This document shows positions 1-9,456 of a stretch of 64,000 nt of DNA, piece by piece (position 1 is the first letter of the stretch; each line of letters starts with the position of its first letter). Source of the stretch: CAVXFL01 sp963761015 (lineage in GTDB: Bacteria; Pseudomonadota; Alphaproteobacteria; Acetobacterales; Acetobacteraceae). The notes under the pieces were generated by a model, which saw only the letters and a list, made by a program, of their open reading frames with translations, made no database searches and had not been told where the DNA came from. A program made the position numbers and the translations under genes. The DNA lies in the NCBI GenBank assembly GCA_963761015.1, contig CAVXFL010000011.1:62001-126000 (forward strand), read 5' to 3'.

Positions 1-362
1 AAGCGCAGGAACGCGCTCTCCTCGATGCCGCCGAGTTTTCCCAATTCCCGCCGCCGCCGGTCCGGATCGTCGATCTCGATCATGAAGGTGGCGGTCAACT
101 CGCGCCCGTCGGGAATCAGCGGGTTGTAGGCCGCCAGTTCATCGGCCACCTGCTCCGCCCCGCCCTGCTCAATGTGCAGCATCTCGTGGACCTGCTGCAG
201 CATCGTGGCGCGGTTCTCGAAGAAGAAGGTGACGAACGGTCCGACCTCGACGCGGCGGCGCTGCTTCAGCGCGGCGATCTCGCGCTTCCGCTCGCCCCTG
301 ACCTTCGCGTATTCGGCCATCGGCATGATGTCGGCGGGCTCGATGCGGTGCTTGTTCGGCAT
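1..362 (-). CDS. DUF3501 family protein (3' part beyond window)
   Basis: The reverse-strand frame opens at ATG 362-360 and runs off the left edge with about 120 codons visible. It begins MPNKHRIEPADIMPMAEYAK and continues with a basic helix and the stretch FFFENRATMLQQVHEMLHIEQ, which I recognise as DUF3501. No biochemical function is established for this family. It starts 18 bp after the stop of the Fe-S oxidoreductase gene, so it is the third gene of a rubrerythrin / Fe-S protein / DUF3501 operon. Family members commonly sit beside these two partners, which suggests a shared redox or peroxide role, but that is inference. The C-terminal part is missing because the window ends. Confidence 0.85.
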   Translation of the reverse strand, partial: MPNKHRIEPADIMPMAEYAKVRGERKREIAALKQRRRVEVGPFVTFFFENRATMLQQVHEMLHIEQGGAEQVADELAAYNPLIPDGRELTATFMIEIDDPDRRRRELGKLGGIEESAFLR

Positions 363-380
363 GGCTGGTCCCGGATGCGC

Positions 381-1721
381 TCAGCCGAGCCCGTAGGCGC
401 GGGCGAGCAACTGGATGGGGTGGGTGATGAGCGTGGGCGGCGACGCCTCGCCGTCGAGTTTCTCCAGCCCCTGCCGGATGTGCATGCCAGCGAGCGGGCA
501 TTCGGAGGTGACGAATTTCTTTCCCGACGATTGCACCTGCTTGGCCGTCGGACGGCCGACCTTCAGCGCGGTCTCGAAATGTTCGGCCTTGAACCCCCAG
601 GAGCCGCCGTGGCCGGAGCAGCGCTCGATCACCTTCACGTCGGCATCGGGTACCAGCCGCAGCATTTCGGCCGCCTTCGGCCCCATGTTCTGCGCCCGCG
701 CGTGGCAGGCCAGATGCAGCGCGACGCCACCCTCGATCGGCCGCAGTCCGGGCGCCAGACCCTCCTTGCGGGCGATGTCGACCACGTATTCGCTGACGTC
801 GTAGGTGGCGGCCGCGAGCCGCTTCACCGCCGCATCCTCCGGCACGATCAGCGGCCACTCGAATTTCAGCATCAGCGCGCAGGAGGGCACGAGCGCGATG
901 ATGTCGTAGCCGTTGTCGATCCAGGCGCGCAGTTCGGCGGCCACGGCGCCGGCGGCCTCGGCGACCTCGGCGATCGCGCCCTGCTCCAGGAGCGGCATGC
1001 CGCAGCAGCGCGGATAGACGACCTCGGTTTCCACGCCGTTGCGCGCCAGAACGCCGCGGGTGGCCGCGCCGACCTCGGGGTCGTTGTAGTTGACGAAGCA
1101 GGTCGCATAAAGCACGGCCTTGCGGCCGTACGCTGGCGCGTCGCGGTTCACGTCCGGCGCACCGGCCTTCGCCTGCTTCACGAAGGTGTCGCGATGGAAG
1201 CGCGGCAGCGCCGCCTCGTGGTGCAGGCCGGCTACGCGTTCCAGCACCGGCCGCGCGCGCTGGTTTTTCGTATCGCTCGCCCAGTTGGCGAGGCCCGCCG
1301 CAGCGGCGGCGAGGCGGCCGTTGCGGTCGGTTTTCGCCAGCTCGCGGTCGGCCCGCGGGACGCCCTTCTGCCGCGTCTCGGCCACGCGATGGCGCAGCAT
1401 CAAGTGGGGAAAATCGATCGCGAAGGGGTGCGGCGGCACGTACGGGCACTTCGTCATGAAGCACATGTCGCAGAGCGTGCAGGCATCCACGACCCGGCCG
1501 AAATCCTTGCTCTCGACCGCGTCCAGTTCGCCCGTGCGCGATTCGTCGATCAGGTCGAACAGGCGGGGGAATGAGTCGCAGAGATTGAAGCAGCGGCGGC
1601 AGCCGTGGCAGACGTCGAACACCCGGCGCATCTCGGCGTCGAGTTTGGTCGGGTCGGTAAAGTCTGGGTCCTGCCAGGCGATCGGCTGGCGGGTCGGGGC
1701 CTCGAGGCCGCCTTCTCTCAT
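381..1721 (-). CDS. GlpC/HdrD-like Fe-S oxidoreductase with two 4Fe-4S sites and CCG domains
   Basis: A 446-residue protein. Two ferredoxin-type clusters lie near the N-terminus: Cys38, 41, 44, 48 and Cys81, 84, 87, 92, each followed by proline-containing sequence. Further on are cysteine-rich CCG-type segments, including RCCGMPLLEQG and RCSGHGGSWGFK, as in the GlpC subunit of anaerobic glycerol-3-phosphate dehydrogenase and heterodisulfide reductase subunit D. No glpA/glpB or hdr partners are nearby, so it is not a classical GlpC. It lies between rubrerythrin upstream and DUF3501 downstream on the same strand, suggesting electron transfer in a peroxide-linked system. The electron donor and substrate are unknown. 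No membrane segment or signal peptide is apparent. Confidence 0.85.
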   Translation of the reverse strand: MREGGLEAPTRQPIAWQDPDFTDPTKLDAEMRRVFDVCHGCRRCFNLCDSFPRLFDLIDESRTGELDAVESKDFGRVVDACTLCDMCFMTKCPYVPPHPFAIDFPHLMLRHRVAETRQKGVPRADRELAKTDRNGRLAAAAAGLANWASDTKNQRARPVLERVAGLHHEAALPRFHRDTFVKQAKAGAPDVNRDAPAYGRKAVLYATCFVNYNDPEVGAATRGVLARNGVETEVVYPRCCGMPLLEQGAIAEVAEAAGAVAAELRAWIDNGYDIIALVPSCALMLKFEWPLIVPEDAAVKRLAAATYDVSEYVVDIARKEGLAPGLRPIEGGVALHLACHARAQNMGPKAAEMLRLVPDADVKVIERCSGHGGSWGFKAEHFETALKVGRPTAKQVQSSGKKFVTSECPLAGMHIRQGLEKLDGEASPPTLITHPIQLLARAYGLG

Positions 1722-1803
1722 CGCTGCTGTCTCTGAAATGCGCAGAAAATACGCGGCCCCGGCCGGGAGCCGGCCGGGGCGCCGGTGGCGAACGCGCCGC
1801 GGC

Positions 1804-2223
1804 TCAGGTCAGATCGCCGAGCGCCCGCTGGAAGCGGCCGGCGTGCGACCGCTCGGCCTTGGCCAAGGTCTCGAACCAGTCGGCGATTTCGTCGAAACCC
1901 TCGTCGCGCGCGGTGCGGGCCATGCCCGGATACATGTCGGTGTATTCGTGGGTTTCACCGGCGATCGCCGCCTTCAGGTTGGCCCCCGTATTGCCGATCG
2001 GCAGGCCGGTCGCCGGGTCGCCCACATCCTCCAGGTATTCCAGATGACCATGCGCGTGCCCGGTCTCGCCCTCGGCGGTGGAGCGGAACACCGCCGCCAC
2101 GTCGTTGTAGCCCTCCACGTCGGCCTTCTGGGCGAAATACAGGTAACGGCGATTGGCCTGCGATTCGCCAGAGAACGCGTATTTCAGGTTTTCCTCGGTC
2201 TTGCTGCCTTTGAGCTGCGCCAT
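1804..2223 (-). CDS. Rubrerythrin (di-iron domain only)
   Basis: A 139-residue ferritin-like four-helix protein. The di-iron ligands are visible as Glu20, the Glu53-x-x-His56 pair, Glu90/Glu94 and the Glu124-x-x-His127 pair. The C-terminal rubredoxin domain of classical rubrerythrin is absent, so reducing power must come from another protein, plausibly the Fe-S oxidoreductase encoded 82 bp downstream. The start at 2223 is chosen because GGAGGG lies just in front of it. A TTG start five codons upstream would place that ribosome site inside the gene. The family reduces hydrogen peroxide in the cytoplasm. It is the first gene of the three-gene operon. Confidence 0.9.
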   Translation of the reverse strand: MAQLKGSKTEENLKYAFSGESQANRRYLYFAQKADVEGYNDVAAVFRSTAEGETGHAHGHLEYLEDVGDPATGLPIGNTGANLKAAIAGETHEYTDMYPGMARTARDEGFDEIADWFETLAKAERSHAGRFQRALGDLT

Positions 2224-2391
2224 CGAACCCTCCACCAATGCGGGTAATAAGTAAGTCGCGTTTGCCCCAGAAACAGGGCCGCCGCAACCGAGTTACGCGC
2301 CGAGGCGCTAAACAAAGTCGGCCGCGAGGTCAATCAATCCGGCCGTCAATCATCGATATTGTTCGGCTCAATCAAGCGCCAGCTCACGTGA

Positions 2392-3061
2392 CTATCCGGC
2401 GGGCTGGATGGGACCGCAAGCGACCGGCAAGGTGATCACGGCTGGCACGCCGGGCAAGGACTTCACCGAGGACGGCAAGCGGGTGCTCGCCGGGACGCCG
2501 TGAACGTAAATCACCCGCTTTTCGAGCTGCAGGCTGTCGATGCCGAACTGCTTCTTCAGCGCCGTATCGAGCCGCTTCAGCGGGATCTTTCTGTGATAGG
2601 TGAACACGCCGGCGGTATTGGCTTTCGGATAGCCCGGACCGCCGATGTTGAGCGCCGACGGGCGCCCGTTGAACGGGATCAGCGTGGTGCCGGAAACCGG
2701 TTCGGTCTCGGTGAGGTCGATGATGTTGTCGCGGTCCGTCTCCTGGGCCGGGCCCGCGCATGTGGTGTCCTTCCCGGAGGGGAAGCCGTGGATGTGGATC
2801 ATATGCACACCGGGAACTCAGTCCTTTCACGCGCGCGTCGATCGTCAGGGTCTTGCCCTTGACTGTCAGCGTTACCGTCCCGGTGGCGCCGCCCCCGACC
2901 GAGGCGTTGAGCGGCTTAAGCTCGGCGCGGTACTGCCGTTCGGCCGGCGCTCCGAAACCCGCGACCGGCGCCAGCAGCGTCGTCGCGACAGCGCCCGCCA
3001 GCGCGAGCCCGGCTGAACGGTAGATACGGTAGATAGCGGCACGGCCCCAGTCATTCGCCAT
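2392..3061 (-). pseudogene. Exported CHRD/SOD-like domain protein, broken by one extra base
   Basis: The gene starts at ATG 3061 behind a clear AAGGAG site. It encodes a basic N-terminus, a hydrophobic signal segment (LALAGAVATTLLAPVAGFGA) and a beta-rich start ending TVKGKTLTIDARVKGL. From there the frame shifts: the rest (HMIHIHGFPSGKD, TAGVFTYHRKIPLKR, VIYVHGVPA) is one frame over and ends at 2392. Removing one T from the TT at about 2819-2820 restores LSPGVHMIHIHGF. The histidine-rich HIHG region resembles CHRD or Cu/Zn-superoxide-dismutase-like extracytoplasmic domains. The function is unknown. Either a true recent pseudogene or a sequencing error is possible; I favour error because both halves are otherwise intact. 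Confidence 0.65.
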
Positions 3062-3130
3062 GGTGAACACTCCTTGAGTTTCAGCAACGATAGCCTGACG
3101 CGTCCAAGTCGACACAGCTCGGCACCCGAT

Positions 3131-3328
3131 TCAGCGCGGGGCGAGCGCCGTGCCCTCGTAAATCCGCGCGAGTTGCAGATCGATCTCGGGCGGATCGGGG
3201 CGCAAAATACCAGATTGCCCATCCGCCGCGACGACGCGCGTTTCGATCATGTCGCCGGCGCGACGGTGATGGATCACCTCCCGCCAGCGCGTCGCCACTG
3301 GGCGGTGAAGGCGGCTCTCAAAATCCAT
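3131..3328 (-). pseudogene. Possible C-terminal remnant of a Uma2-type nuclease
   Basis: A 65-codon frame ends at 3131 with the stretch WREVIHHRRAGDMIETRVVA followed by LQLARIYEGTAL. This resembles the end of Uma2 (DUF820) putative endonucleases, which close with a G-D-x-V motif and a short hydrophobic LxxIYxxT element. The upstream catalytic core is missing, and the first codons overlap the 3' end of shc, so at most a fragment remains (roughly 3131-3280). No start or ribosome site is convincing. The identification rests on a short pattern and could be chance. The rest of 3062-3317 holds nothing recognisable. Confidence 0.3.
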
Positions 3329-5262
3329 ACGCGACGTGGCGGCTGTTGCCGCTCCGCAGGTTGCGGAAACGGGCGAGCGCGAGCAGCGGAAAGAACTGCC
3401 TGTAGCCGTGATAGCGCAGATAGAACACGCGCGGGAAGCCGACGGCGTTGTACGGCAACTCCGGCCATTCGCCGTCGCCGCGCTGATTCCGCGTCAGCCA
3501 CTCGACGCCGCCCGTCACCGCCGGATGCTCGGCTTCGCCCGCCGCCATCAGCCCGAGCAGCGCCCACGACGTGTGTGACGGCGTCGAGCATTTGTAACGG
3601 CCGGGCGGCGCGCCGGCATAGGTTTCCTCGTCCTCGCCCCACCCGCCGTCCTCGCGCTGCGTTTCCAGCAGGAACGCGACGGCGCGGCGGATCGCCGAAT
3701 CCTCGCGCGGCAAGCCGATCGCGTTCAGCGCGCACAGCACCGACCAGGTGCCGTAAATGTAGTTGCTGCCCCAGCGGCCGAACCAACTGCCGTCCCGCTC
3801 CTGCTCGCCGCGCAGCCAGGCGACGGCGCGGGCCAGCACCGGATGATCCGCCGGCAATCCGATCTGTGCCAGGAACGAGATGCAGCGGGCGGTCACGTCG
3901 GCGGTCGGCGGATCGAGCAGCGCGCCGTGATCGGCGAACGGAATGTGGTTCAGGTAATCGTGGTCGTTGTCCGCGTCGAACGCGCCCCAGCCGCCGCCGC
4001 GGCACTGCATGCCGATGATCCAGTCGCGCGCGCGCGCGATCGCCGCCTCGTGCGCCGGATCACCGTTGCGGTGCAGCAACATGCCCACCACCGCCGTGTC
4101 GTCCACGTCCGGGTAATGCGGGTTGGCGTATTGGAACGCCCAGCCGCCGGGGGCGACGCGTGGCCGCGCCTCCGCCCAGTCGCCGATCACGTTGGTGATC
4201 TGCCGCTCGATCAGCCAGGCGCAGGCCTCCGCCACGGTCGGGCACGTGGCGCCGTCCGCCTCGGCAACCGCGTGCGCCGCCAGCGCGGTATCCCAGATCG
4301 GCGAGAGACAGGGCTGGCAGTAGCTGCGCTCGGGCCCGATCACCAGCAGCTTGCGCACCGACGACCAGGCCGTCGCCAGATCCGGATGGTCCCAGGCGCA
4401 GCCGAGCGCGTCGAACATCATCACCGCGTTGGCCATCGCCGGATAAATGCCGCCCAATCCGTCGTCGCCGTTCAGCCGCTCGCGCACGAACGCCACGGCG
4501 CGATCGATATGCCGCCGGCGCAGCCGCTTCGGCGCGAACGGATCGACGACGCGCAGCCCCGAATCGAGTCCCTTGAAGAAACGGCCCCAGGCGGAGCGAT
4601 ACGGGCCGCGAATCCAGTCGCGAATCGAAGCAGGCGGCTCGCGGAATAGTTCCGCCACACCGACGCCACGTGGATTGCGCGCGCGGGGCTTCAGTTCCAT
4701 CAGCACCAGCAGCGGAACGATCACGGTGCGCGACCAGTACCGACACGCGCCAGATGTTGATGGGAAACCATTTCGGCGCAATCATCAATTCGAGCGGCAT
4801 CACCGGCACCGCGCGCCAGGGCACCTGCCCGAACAGCGCCAGCAGCACGCGGGTGAACACGTTGGCGCGCTCGGCGCCGCCCATGCGCAAGACCGCGTCC
4901 CGTGCGCGCGTCATATGCGGCGCCGCCGGCTCGTCGCCGATCGCCTTCAGCGCGTAATAGGCCTTTACGGTCGCCGACAGATCGGGCTTGCCATCGTAGA
5001 ACAGCGGCCAGCCGCCGTCCGCGCCCTGAATGTCGCGCAGATAGTTGCCGATCCGGCGCTGCAGGTCGGGCTCGATGCGATCGAGATAGTGTTCCAGCAG
5101 CACGTATTCCGCCGGAATGGTCGCGTCGGCCTCCAACTCGAACACCCAATGGCCATCGGCGCGCCGGTGTCGCGCCAAGGCGCCGCCGGCGTTGGCGATC
5201 GCGTTTTCCAGCGCGGCGTCAGCTGAAGCGGAGCGAGCGGTCGCGGTTTCGTCGCGGGGCAT
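3318..5262 (-). CDS. shc: Squalene-hopene cyclase (frame broken by one extra base)
   Basis: Cyclises squalene to hopene and hopanol at the membrane, the committed hopanoid step. The start is ATG 5262 (MPRDETATARS). The N-terminal 170 or so residues run to PINIWRVS. The frame then moves by one and continues YWSRTVIVPLLVLMELKPRA through to the stop at 3318. Deleting one of the two C bases at plus-strand 4740-4741 rejoins them as a protein of about 647 residues, the normal length. The catalytic DVDD motif (in YPDVDDTAVVG) and several QW-type repeats (GGWGAFDAD, GSWFGRWG, GGWGEDEETY) are present. It is the last gene of hpnABCDE-shc, 55 bp after hpnE. It is probably functional, with the frameshift a sequence error. 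Confidence 0.92.
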
Positions 5263-5317
5263 GGCGCCTAGTGCATATTCTGGCCGAAAGACGGTTTCCA
5301 GCCCGGGTCGGCACCCT

Positions 5318-6574
5318 CTAGCTTCCGCACAAAACGATGGCCGCGGCGTTGTTGCCGGACCTGATCGCACCTTCGATCGTGGCGGGCAAGCCGGTGGCGA
5401 TCCAGTCGCCGGCCAGCACGAGATTGCGCAACGGCGTGCGCGGGCCGGGACGGCGACGCTCCTGCGCGTCGGTGGCGGCGAACGTGGCGCGCCGCTCCTT
5501 CACCACGCGCCAGGGCGGCATCGCGCCGGAACACAGGCAGGCCGCTCGCACGTCCGGCCAGACGGCGGCGGCGATGTCCTCGGCCGGCAGATCGACCATG
5601 TGGTTGGCGGCGCTGATGGTCACGGACACGATGTCCGATTTCACGAACACCCATTCCGCGGTGCCGCCGATCACGCCGATGAACCCCGCCTGGTGCCAGG
5701 GCACCTCGAGCGGCGCGGGGAAGCGGAAATGGATGTTGAGGATCGATTCGAACGCGTCGGGCGCCCGCACCGACGGCAGCAGGTCGGCGGCGATCCAGGG
5801 CGGAACCGCGAGCACCACGGACTCCCCGGGCGCGACCCGGATCGGCCCGTCCGGCGTGTGCAGCGACGCGACGCGCCCGTCCGCGGTCTCCAGCGCCGTG
5901 ATCCGCCGCCCGAACGCGACCGAGGCGCCGCCGGCGCGCAGCCGCTCGATGGCCGGGTCGACCAGGCTTTCCGAGAGCCCATGGCGCGGAAAGCCGGGCA
6001 CGCAAGCGGCGCCGCCCGCCATCAGCGTTTCGCGCATCACGGACACGAACAGCGCCGCGCTCGCTTCGTCGGGGCGCGTGTTCAGGGCGGCGACCGCCAG
6101 CGGTTCCAGCAGCCGTCGCCAGATGCGGCTGGCGCCGAACAGGCCGGCGACCGTCGTGCCGGCCACCGGTCGCAGCAGACGGAGCAGCACCAGATAGTCG
6201 CGGATTCTGGTCCCGGGAATTCGCCGCTTGCGGCGGCATATCCACCAGGGCACGCCGCCGCGGCTGGGCCGAATGCTCCAGCGCTCGCCGGTCGACAGGT
6301 CGAGGAACGGAAACAGCGGCTCGCCAGGGCCGGCGAGGGTGTGACGCGTGTTCAACCGTTCCAGGTAGCTTTGGGCGGCGTGGTTGCCCGACAGAAGCAG
6401 GTGGTTGCCGTTGTCGATGCGCGCCGACAGGCCGCGGTCGAAATAGGACCGGCACCGCCCGCCGGCGGCCGGTCCGGATTCGTGCAGCATCACCCGGCGG
6501 CCGGCTTCGAGCAGCGCCAGCGAAGCAGCCAAGCCGGCGAGCCCGGCCCCAATCACGTGGACCGGGCCGGTCAC
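5318..6574 (-). CDS. hpnE: Hydroxysqualene dehydroxylase HpnE
   Basis: A FAD-dependent amine-oxidase-fold enzyme of 418 residues that reduces hydroxysqualene to squalene in the HpnC/D/E route. The N-terminus carries the dinucleotide-binding motif GAGLAGLAASLALLEAGRRV, followed by GGRCRSY. The C-terminal FAD motif is in LVLAGDWIATGLPATIEGAI, with the AGDW signature. The start is GTG 6574, chosen because the FAD fold begins only seven residues later. The spacing to hpnD is 79 bp, the only real gap among hpnA-E. Position between hpnD and shc supports the assignment. Confidence 0.95.
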   Translation of the reverse strand: MTGPVHVIGAGLAGLAASLALLEAGRRVMLHESGPAAGGRCRSYFDRGLSARIDNGNHLLLSGNHAAQSYLERLNTRHTLAGPGEPLFPFLDLSTGERWSIRPSRGGVPWWICRRKRRIPGTRIRDYLVLLRLLRPVAGTTVAGLFGASRIWRRLLEPLAVAALNTRPDEASAALFVSVMRETLMAGGAACVPGFPRHGLSESLVDPAIERLRAGGASVAFGRRITALETADGRVASLHTPDGPIRVAPGESVVLAVPPWIAADLLPSVRAPDAFESILNIHFRFPAPLEVPWHQAGFIGVIGGTAEWVFVKSDIVSVTISAANHMVDLPAEDIAAAVWPDVRAACLCSGAMPPWRVVKERRATFAATDAQERRRPGPRTPLRNLVLAGDWIATGLPATIEGAIRSGNNAAAIVLCGS

Positions 6575-6653
6575 GCTTCGCGCTCCGGTGCGCCAGGGTA
6601 CACGCGGGCCAACCGCTCCGCGCCACCCGCGACATCTTCCGGCACCACGTCCA

Positions 6654-7499
6654 TCATGCGGCGTAACGCAGGGCGAGCCAAAGTTTCTGCCAGGCCGGCA
6701 GGCTGACGCGCTCCGGGCGGCTCCAGCCGCGCCGTTCGAGGCGCGCGAGAATGGCGGCGTAGGTCTCGCCCATCAGCCGAGCCGGGCGCATGGCGCGGCG
6801 GTCGCACGCGTCCATGGCAAGCTGCGCCGCGCGAAAATGCTCGCGCGCCAGCTCGGCGACACGCTCGCAGACCCTGGACAATGCGGGCGAAGCCAGCGCC
6901 GCGGCGGGGTCGTGCGGCACGCCCGCCTCGTCCAGCCATTCGCGCGGCAGATAGAGCCGGCCACGCTCCGCGTCCTCGCGCAGGTCGCGCAGGACGTTGG
7001 TGAGTTGCAGCGCCCGGCCGAGCGAGAACGCGACCCGGTCGGCTGCGGGCGAGCTGTCGCCGAAGGCACGCACCGAAAGCCGGCCGACCGCCGAGGCCAC
7101 GCGGTCGCAATACAAATCGAGCGTCGCGAGGTCCGGCGCCCGGATTGCCGTCTCCGCGTCCATCTGCATGCCGTCGATCACCGCGAGAAAATCTGCTTGC
7201 CGCAAGCCGAAGCGCTGAACCGCCTGGCCGAGCACCCGCGTCACCGGACCGTCCGATTCACCCGCGTAGAGGCCGGCGACGCGATCGCGCCAGGCGGCGA
7301 GACCGCGCAGCTTTTCGTCCAGCGCGCCGGGCGCGTCGGCGATGTCGTCGACCATGCGGCAGAACGCGTAGACGGCGTACATCGCGGCCCGCCGGTCGGG
7401 CGGCAGGACGCGCATGCCGCGATAGAACGAGGTCCCGGCGGCACGGACGATCCCCGTGACCGCGTCGAGATCCGCCTGCGCCGCACCCAGTGGCGGCAT
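6654..7499 (-). CDS. hpnD: Presqualene diphosphate synthase HpnD
   Basis: A 281-residue trans-isoprenyl diphosphate synthase (squalene/phytoene synthase family). It condenses two farnesyl diphosphates to presqualene diphosphate. The first Asp-rich motif DDIAD is at residues 51-55, and the second lies in NVLRDLREDAERGRLYLP. The ATG at 7499 overlaps the TAA stop of hpnC (TAATG), implying translational coupling. HpnD and HpnC are paralogues. This copy is assigned HpnD from its order and the fuller squalene-synthase motif. Confidence 0.94.
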   Translation of the reverse strand: MPPLGAAQADLDAVTGIVRAAGTSFYRGMRVLPPDRRAAMYAVYAFCRMVDDIADAPGALDEKLRGLAAWRDRVAGLYAGESDGPVTRVLGQAVQRFGLRQADFLAVIDGMQMDAETAIRAPDLATLDLYCDRVASAVGRLSVRAFGDSSPAADRVAFSLGRALQLTNVLRDLREDAERGRLYLPREWLDEAGVPHDPAAALASPALSRVCERVAELAREHFRAAQLAMDACDRRAMRPARLMGETYAAILARLERRGWSRPERVSLPAWQKLWLALRYAA

Positions 7500-8347
7500 T
7501 ACAGGAAGCGCAGCGCGGCGAGCACGCTCGCTGCCACGTCGCCGCGGGTCAGCTTCACCCGCCTGGCGAGCGGATCGCTGCGCCGCAGCCGGCGCGACAG
7601 CCGGCGCGACAGCCCGACAATCACCGCCGTCTCCAGCCGCAGCCGCCGGCCGCGCGTGCGCCGCGGCAGCGCGACGGCTTCCTCGTTCAGCGCACATACC
7701 TGGCGCAGCAGCGCATCGAACACGCGGCGCAGGCCGGGGCTTTCGCGATCCCGCCGCAGATCGTCCATGCCGGCCCCGTGCCGGGCCATGAGGTCGAGCG
7801 GCAGATAGCAGCGATCCAGCCGCGCCAGATCGGCGCGGCAGTCCTGCAAATGGTTGAGCACCTGCAAGGCGGTGCAAAGCGCGTCGGATGGCGGATGCGT
7901 GTCCGCGCGTTCTCCGTGCAGATCGAGCACGTGCCGACCGACCGGCATGGCCGAATAGCGGCAGTACTCGTATAGTTCGGCCCAGTCGGGGTAGCGGCGC
8001 TTGGTCGCGTCCTGGCGGAAGGCGCGCAGCAGGTCGCGGGAATGCTGAGGCGTGACGCCGGTTTCGGCGAGGCTGGCGCGCAGCCGGGTGGCGCTCGGCG
8101 ACCCCGCGTCCCGCTCGCCGAGCAGCACCGCCTCCATGACGTGAAGGCGCGCGATCTTGTCCTCGGGCGCGAGGCGGTCGCTGTCGGCGATGTCGTCGGC
8201 GTTGCGGGCGAAAAGGTAGAAGGCGTGCACATGCTGGCGCAGATCGGCGCGGATCAGCCGCGAGCCGACCGGGAAATTCTCGTCGCCCCGGTCCTTGCCG
8301 GACCAAATTTCCACGCCGGCATCGAGAGGCGGCGCGACCGCGCTCAT
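7499..8347 (-). CDS. hpnC: Hydroxysqualene synthase HpnC
   Basis: A 282-residue squalene/phytoene-synthase-fold protein. It converts presqualene diphosphate to hydroxysqualene. Visible motifs are ENFPVGS near the N-terminus, the Asp-rich NADDIADSD, the YCRYSAMPVGRHVL segment and LQDCRADLARLDRCYLP. The ATG at 8347 overlaps the hpnB stop (ATGA), and its own stop overlaps hpnD. It works with HpnD and HpnE to make squalene without a eukaryotic-type squalene synthase. Confidence 0.94.
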   Translation of the reverse strand: MSAVAPPLDAGVEIWSGKDRGDENFPVGSRLIRADLRQHVHAFYLFARNADDIADSDRLAPEDKIARLHVMEAVLLGERDAGSPSATRLRASLAETGVTPQHSRDLLRAFRQDATKRRYPDWAELYEYCRYSAMPVGRHVLDLHGERADTHPPSDALCTALQVLNHLQDCRADLARLDRCYLPLDLMARHGAGMDDLRRDRESPGLRRVFDALLRQVCALNEEAVALPRRTRGRRLRLETAVIVGLSRRLSRRLRRSDPLARRVKLTRGDVAASVLAALRFL

Positions 8348-9456
8348 GCCTGCTTCTCCGTGTAGGCCCGGCTTTTCCACACGACGCCGCGGCCAAACGC
8401 GTGGCGCAACGCCGAGCCGATGGTCGCCGCCATGTAGAACAGCGCGATCACCGGCAGGAGCGGCGCCCAGAGCGGCGAGGCGCCGAAGCGGCGCAAGGTG
8501 GGCACGTACGAGCCCGATTCGGCAACCCATGCCGCGACCCCGAGCCAGCGCGCCGCGCCGCCGCCGAACAGCGCGACAAACGGCGGCGCCAAAAACACGA
8601 GCGCCAGTCCCACCGTGGTCAGCCCGAGCAACGCCCAGGAGTAGCGGAGCTGCACGAAGGCCGAGCGCGCGATCATGGTCCAGATTTCGGCGAACCCCGG
8701 ATAGTCGCGCAGGCTGCGCGCGAGCCGGCTGTGACCGAGCCAGATGCTTCCGCCGCGCTTGATCGCCCGCGCGAGCGCCACGTCGTCGATCAGCGCACCC
8801 CGGATGGCCGCGATGCCGCCGACGCGTGCCAGGGCGGCTTGTCGCACCAGCATCGTGCCGCCGGCCGCCGCGGCGGTGCCGCGCAGCGGATCGTTCACCC
8901 ACGCGAACGGATACAGCATCTGGAAGAAATAGACGAACGCCGGCACCAGCGCCCGCTCGGCCAGGCTTTCGCGGCGCAGCCGTACCATTTCGGAGACCAG
9001 ATCGAGCCGGTCTTCTCCCGCCTTCGCCACGAGCGAAGCGAGATGGCCGGGCTCGTGCACGATATCGGCGTCGGTCAGCAGCACGAACTCGGCCGCGCCG
9101 AACTCGGCGACGCCCTGGGCGACGGCCCACAGTTTGCCGCTCCATCCCGCCGGCGGCGGCTTGCCGGCAACGACGGTCAGGCGCGGATCGCGAAAGCCGC
9201 GCGCAATCGCGCCGGTGCCGTCGGCGCTGCCGTCGTCCACCAGGATGACGCGGAACGGGCCGTATTCCTGGGCCAGCAGCGAGCCGAGGCTGCGCGCGAT
9301 AACCGCCGCCTCATCGCGCGCCGGAACGATGACGGCGACGCGCGGCGACGCCGCCGGGCGTCGCAGCGGCAGAACCGGGCCGGACTGCCAGAACCGGCCG
9401 CGCACCAGCAGCAGCCCCGCCCAGGTCAGCGCCGCGATGGCGGCCAAGCCCAGCAT
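8344..9456 (-). CDS. hpnB: Hopanoid-associated glycosyltransferase HpnB
   Basis: A 370-residue family-2 glycosyltransferase. It opens with one membrane segment, then the GT-A core: RVAVIVPARDEAAVIARSL, VDDGSADGTGAIA and the DADI metal site in LLTDADIVHEPGHL. At least two more membrane helices lie near the C-terminus (LLGLTTVGLALVFLAPPFVAL and the region after it). Its exact acceptor is unsettled, although the family occurs in hopanoid operons. Start and stop overlap hpnA and hpnC by the ATGA arrangement, so it is translationally coupled to both. Confidence 0.92.
   Translation of the reverse strand: MLGLAAIAALTWAGLLLVRGRFWQSGPVLPLRRPAASPRVAVIVPARDEAAVIARSLGSLLAQEYGPFRVILVDDGSADGTGAIARGFRDPRLTVVAGKPPPAGWSGKLWAVAQGVAEFGAAEFVLLTDADIVHEPGHLASLVAKAGEDRLDLVSEMVRLRRESLAERALVPAFVYFFQMLYPFAWVNDPLRGTAAAAGGTMLVRQAALARVGGIAAIRGALIDDVALARAIKRGGSIWLGHSRLARSLRDYPGFAEIWTMIARSAFVQLRYSWALLGLTTVGLALVFLAPPFVALFGGGAARWLGVAAWVAESGSYVPTLRRFGASPLWAPLLPVIALFYMAATIGSALRHAFGRGVVWKSRAYTEKQA

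Noticed and set aside
2224..2391. FNR-like site TTGATTGACC upstream of rubrerythrin
   Set aside because: Only a half-site is present (TTGAT without a properly spaced ATCAA), so I did not annotate it.
4735..4747. Programmed ribosomal frameshifting in shc and the other broken genes
   Set aside because: No slippery heptamer with downstream structure recurs at the sites, and the genes are unrelated; they share only homopolymer-length changes.
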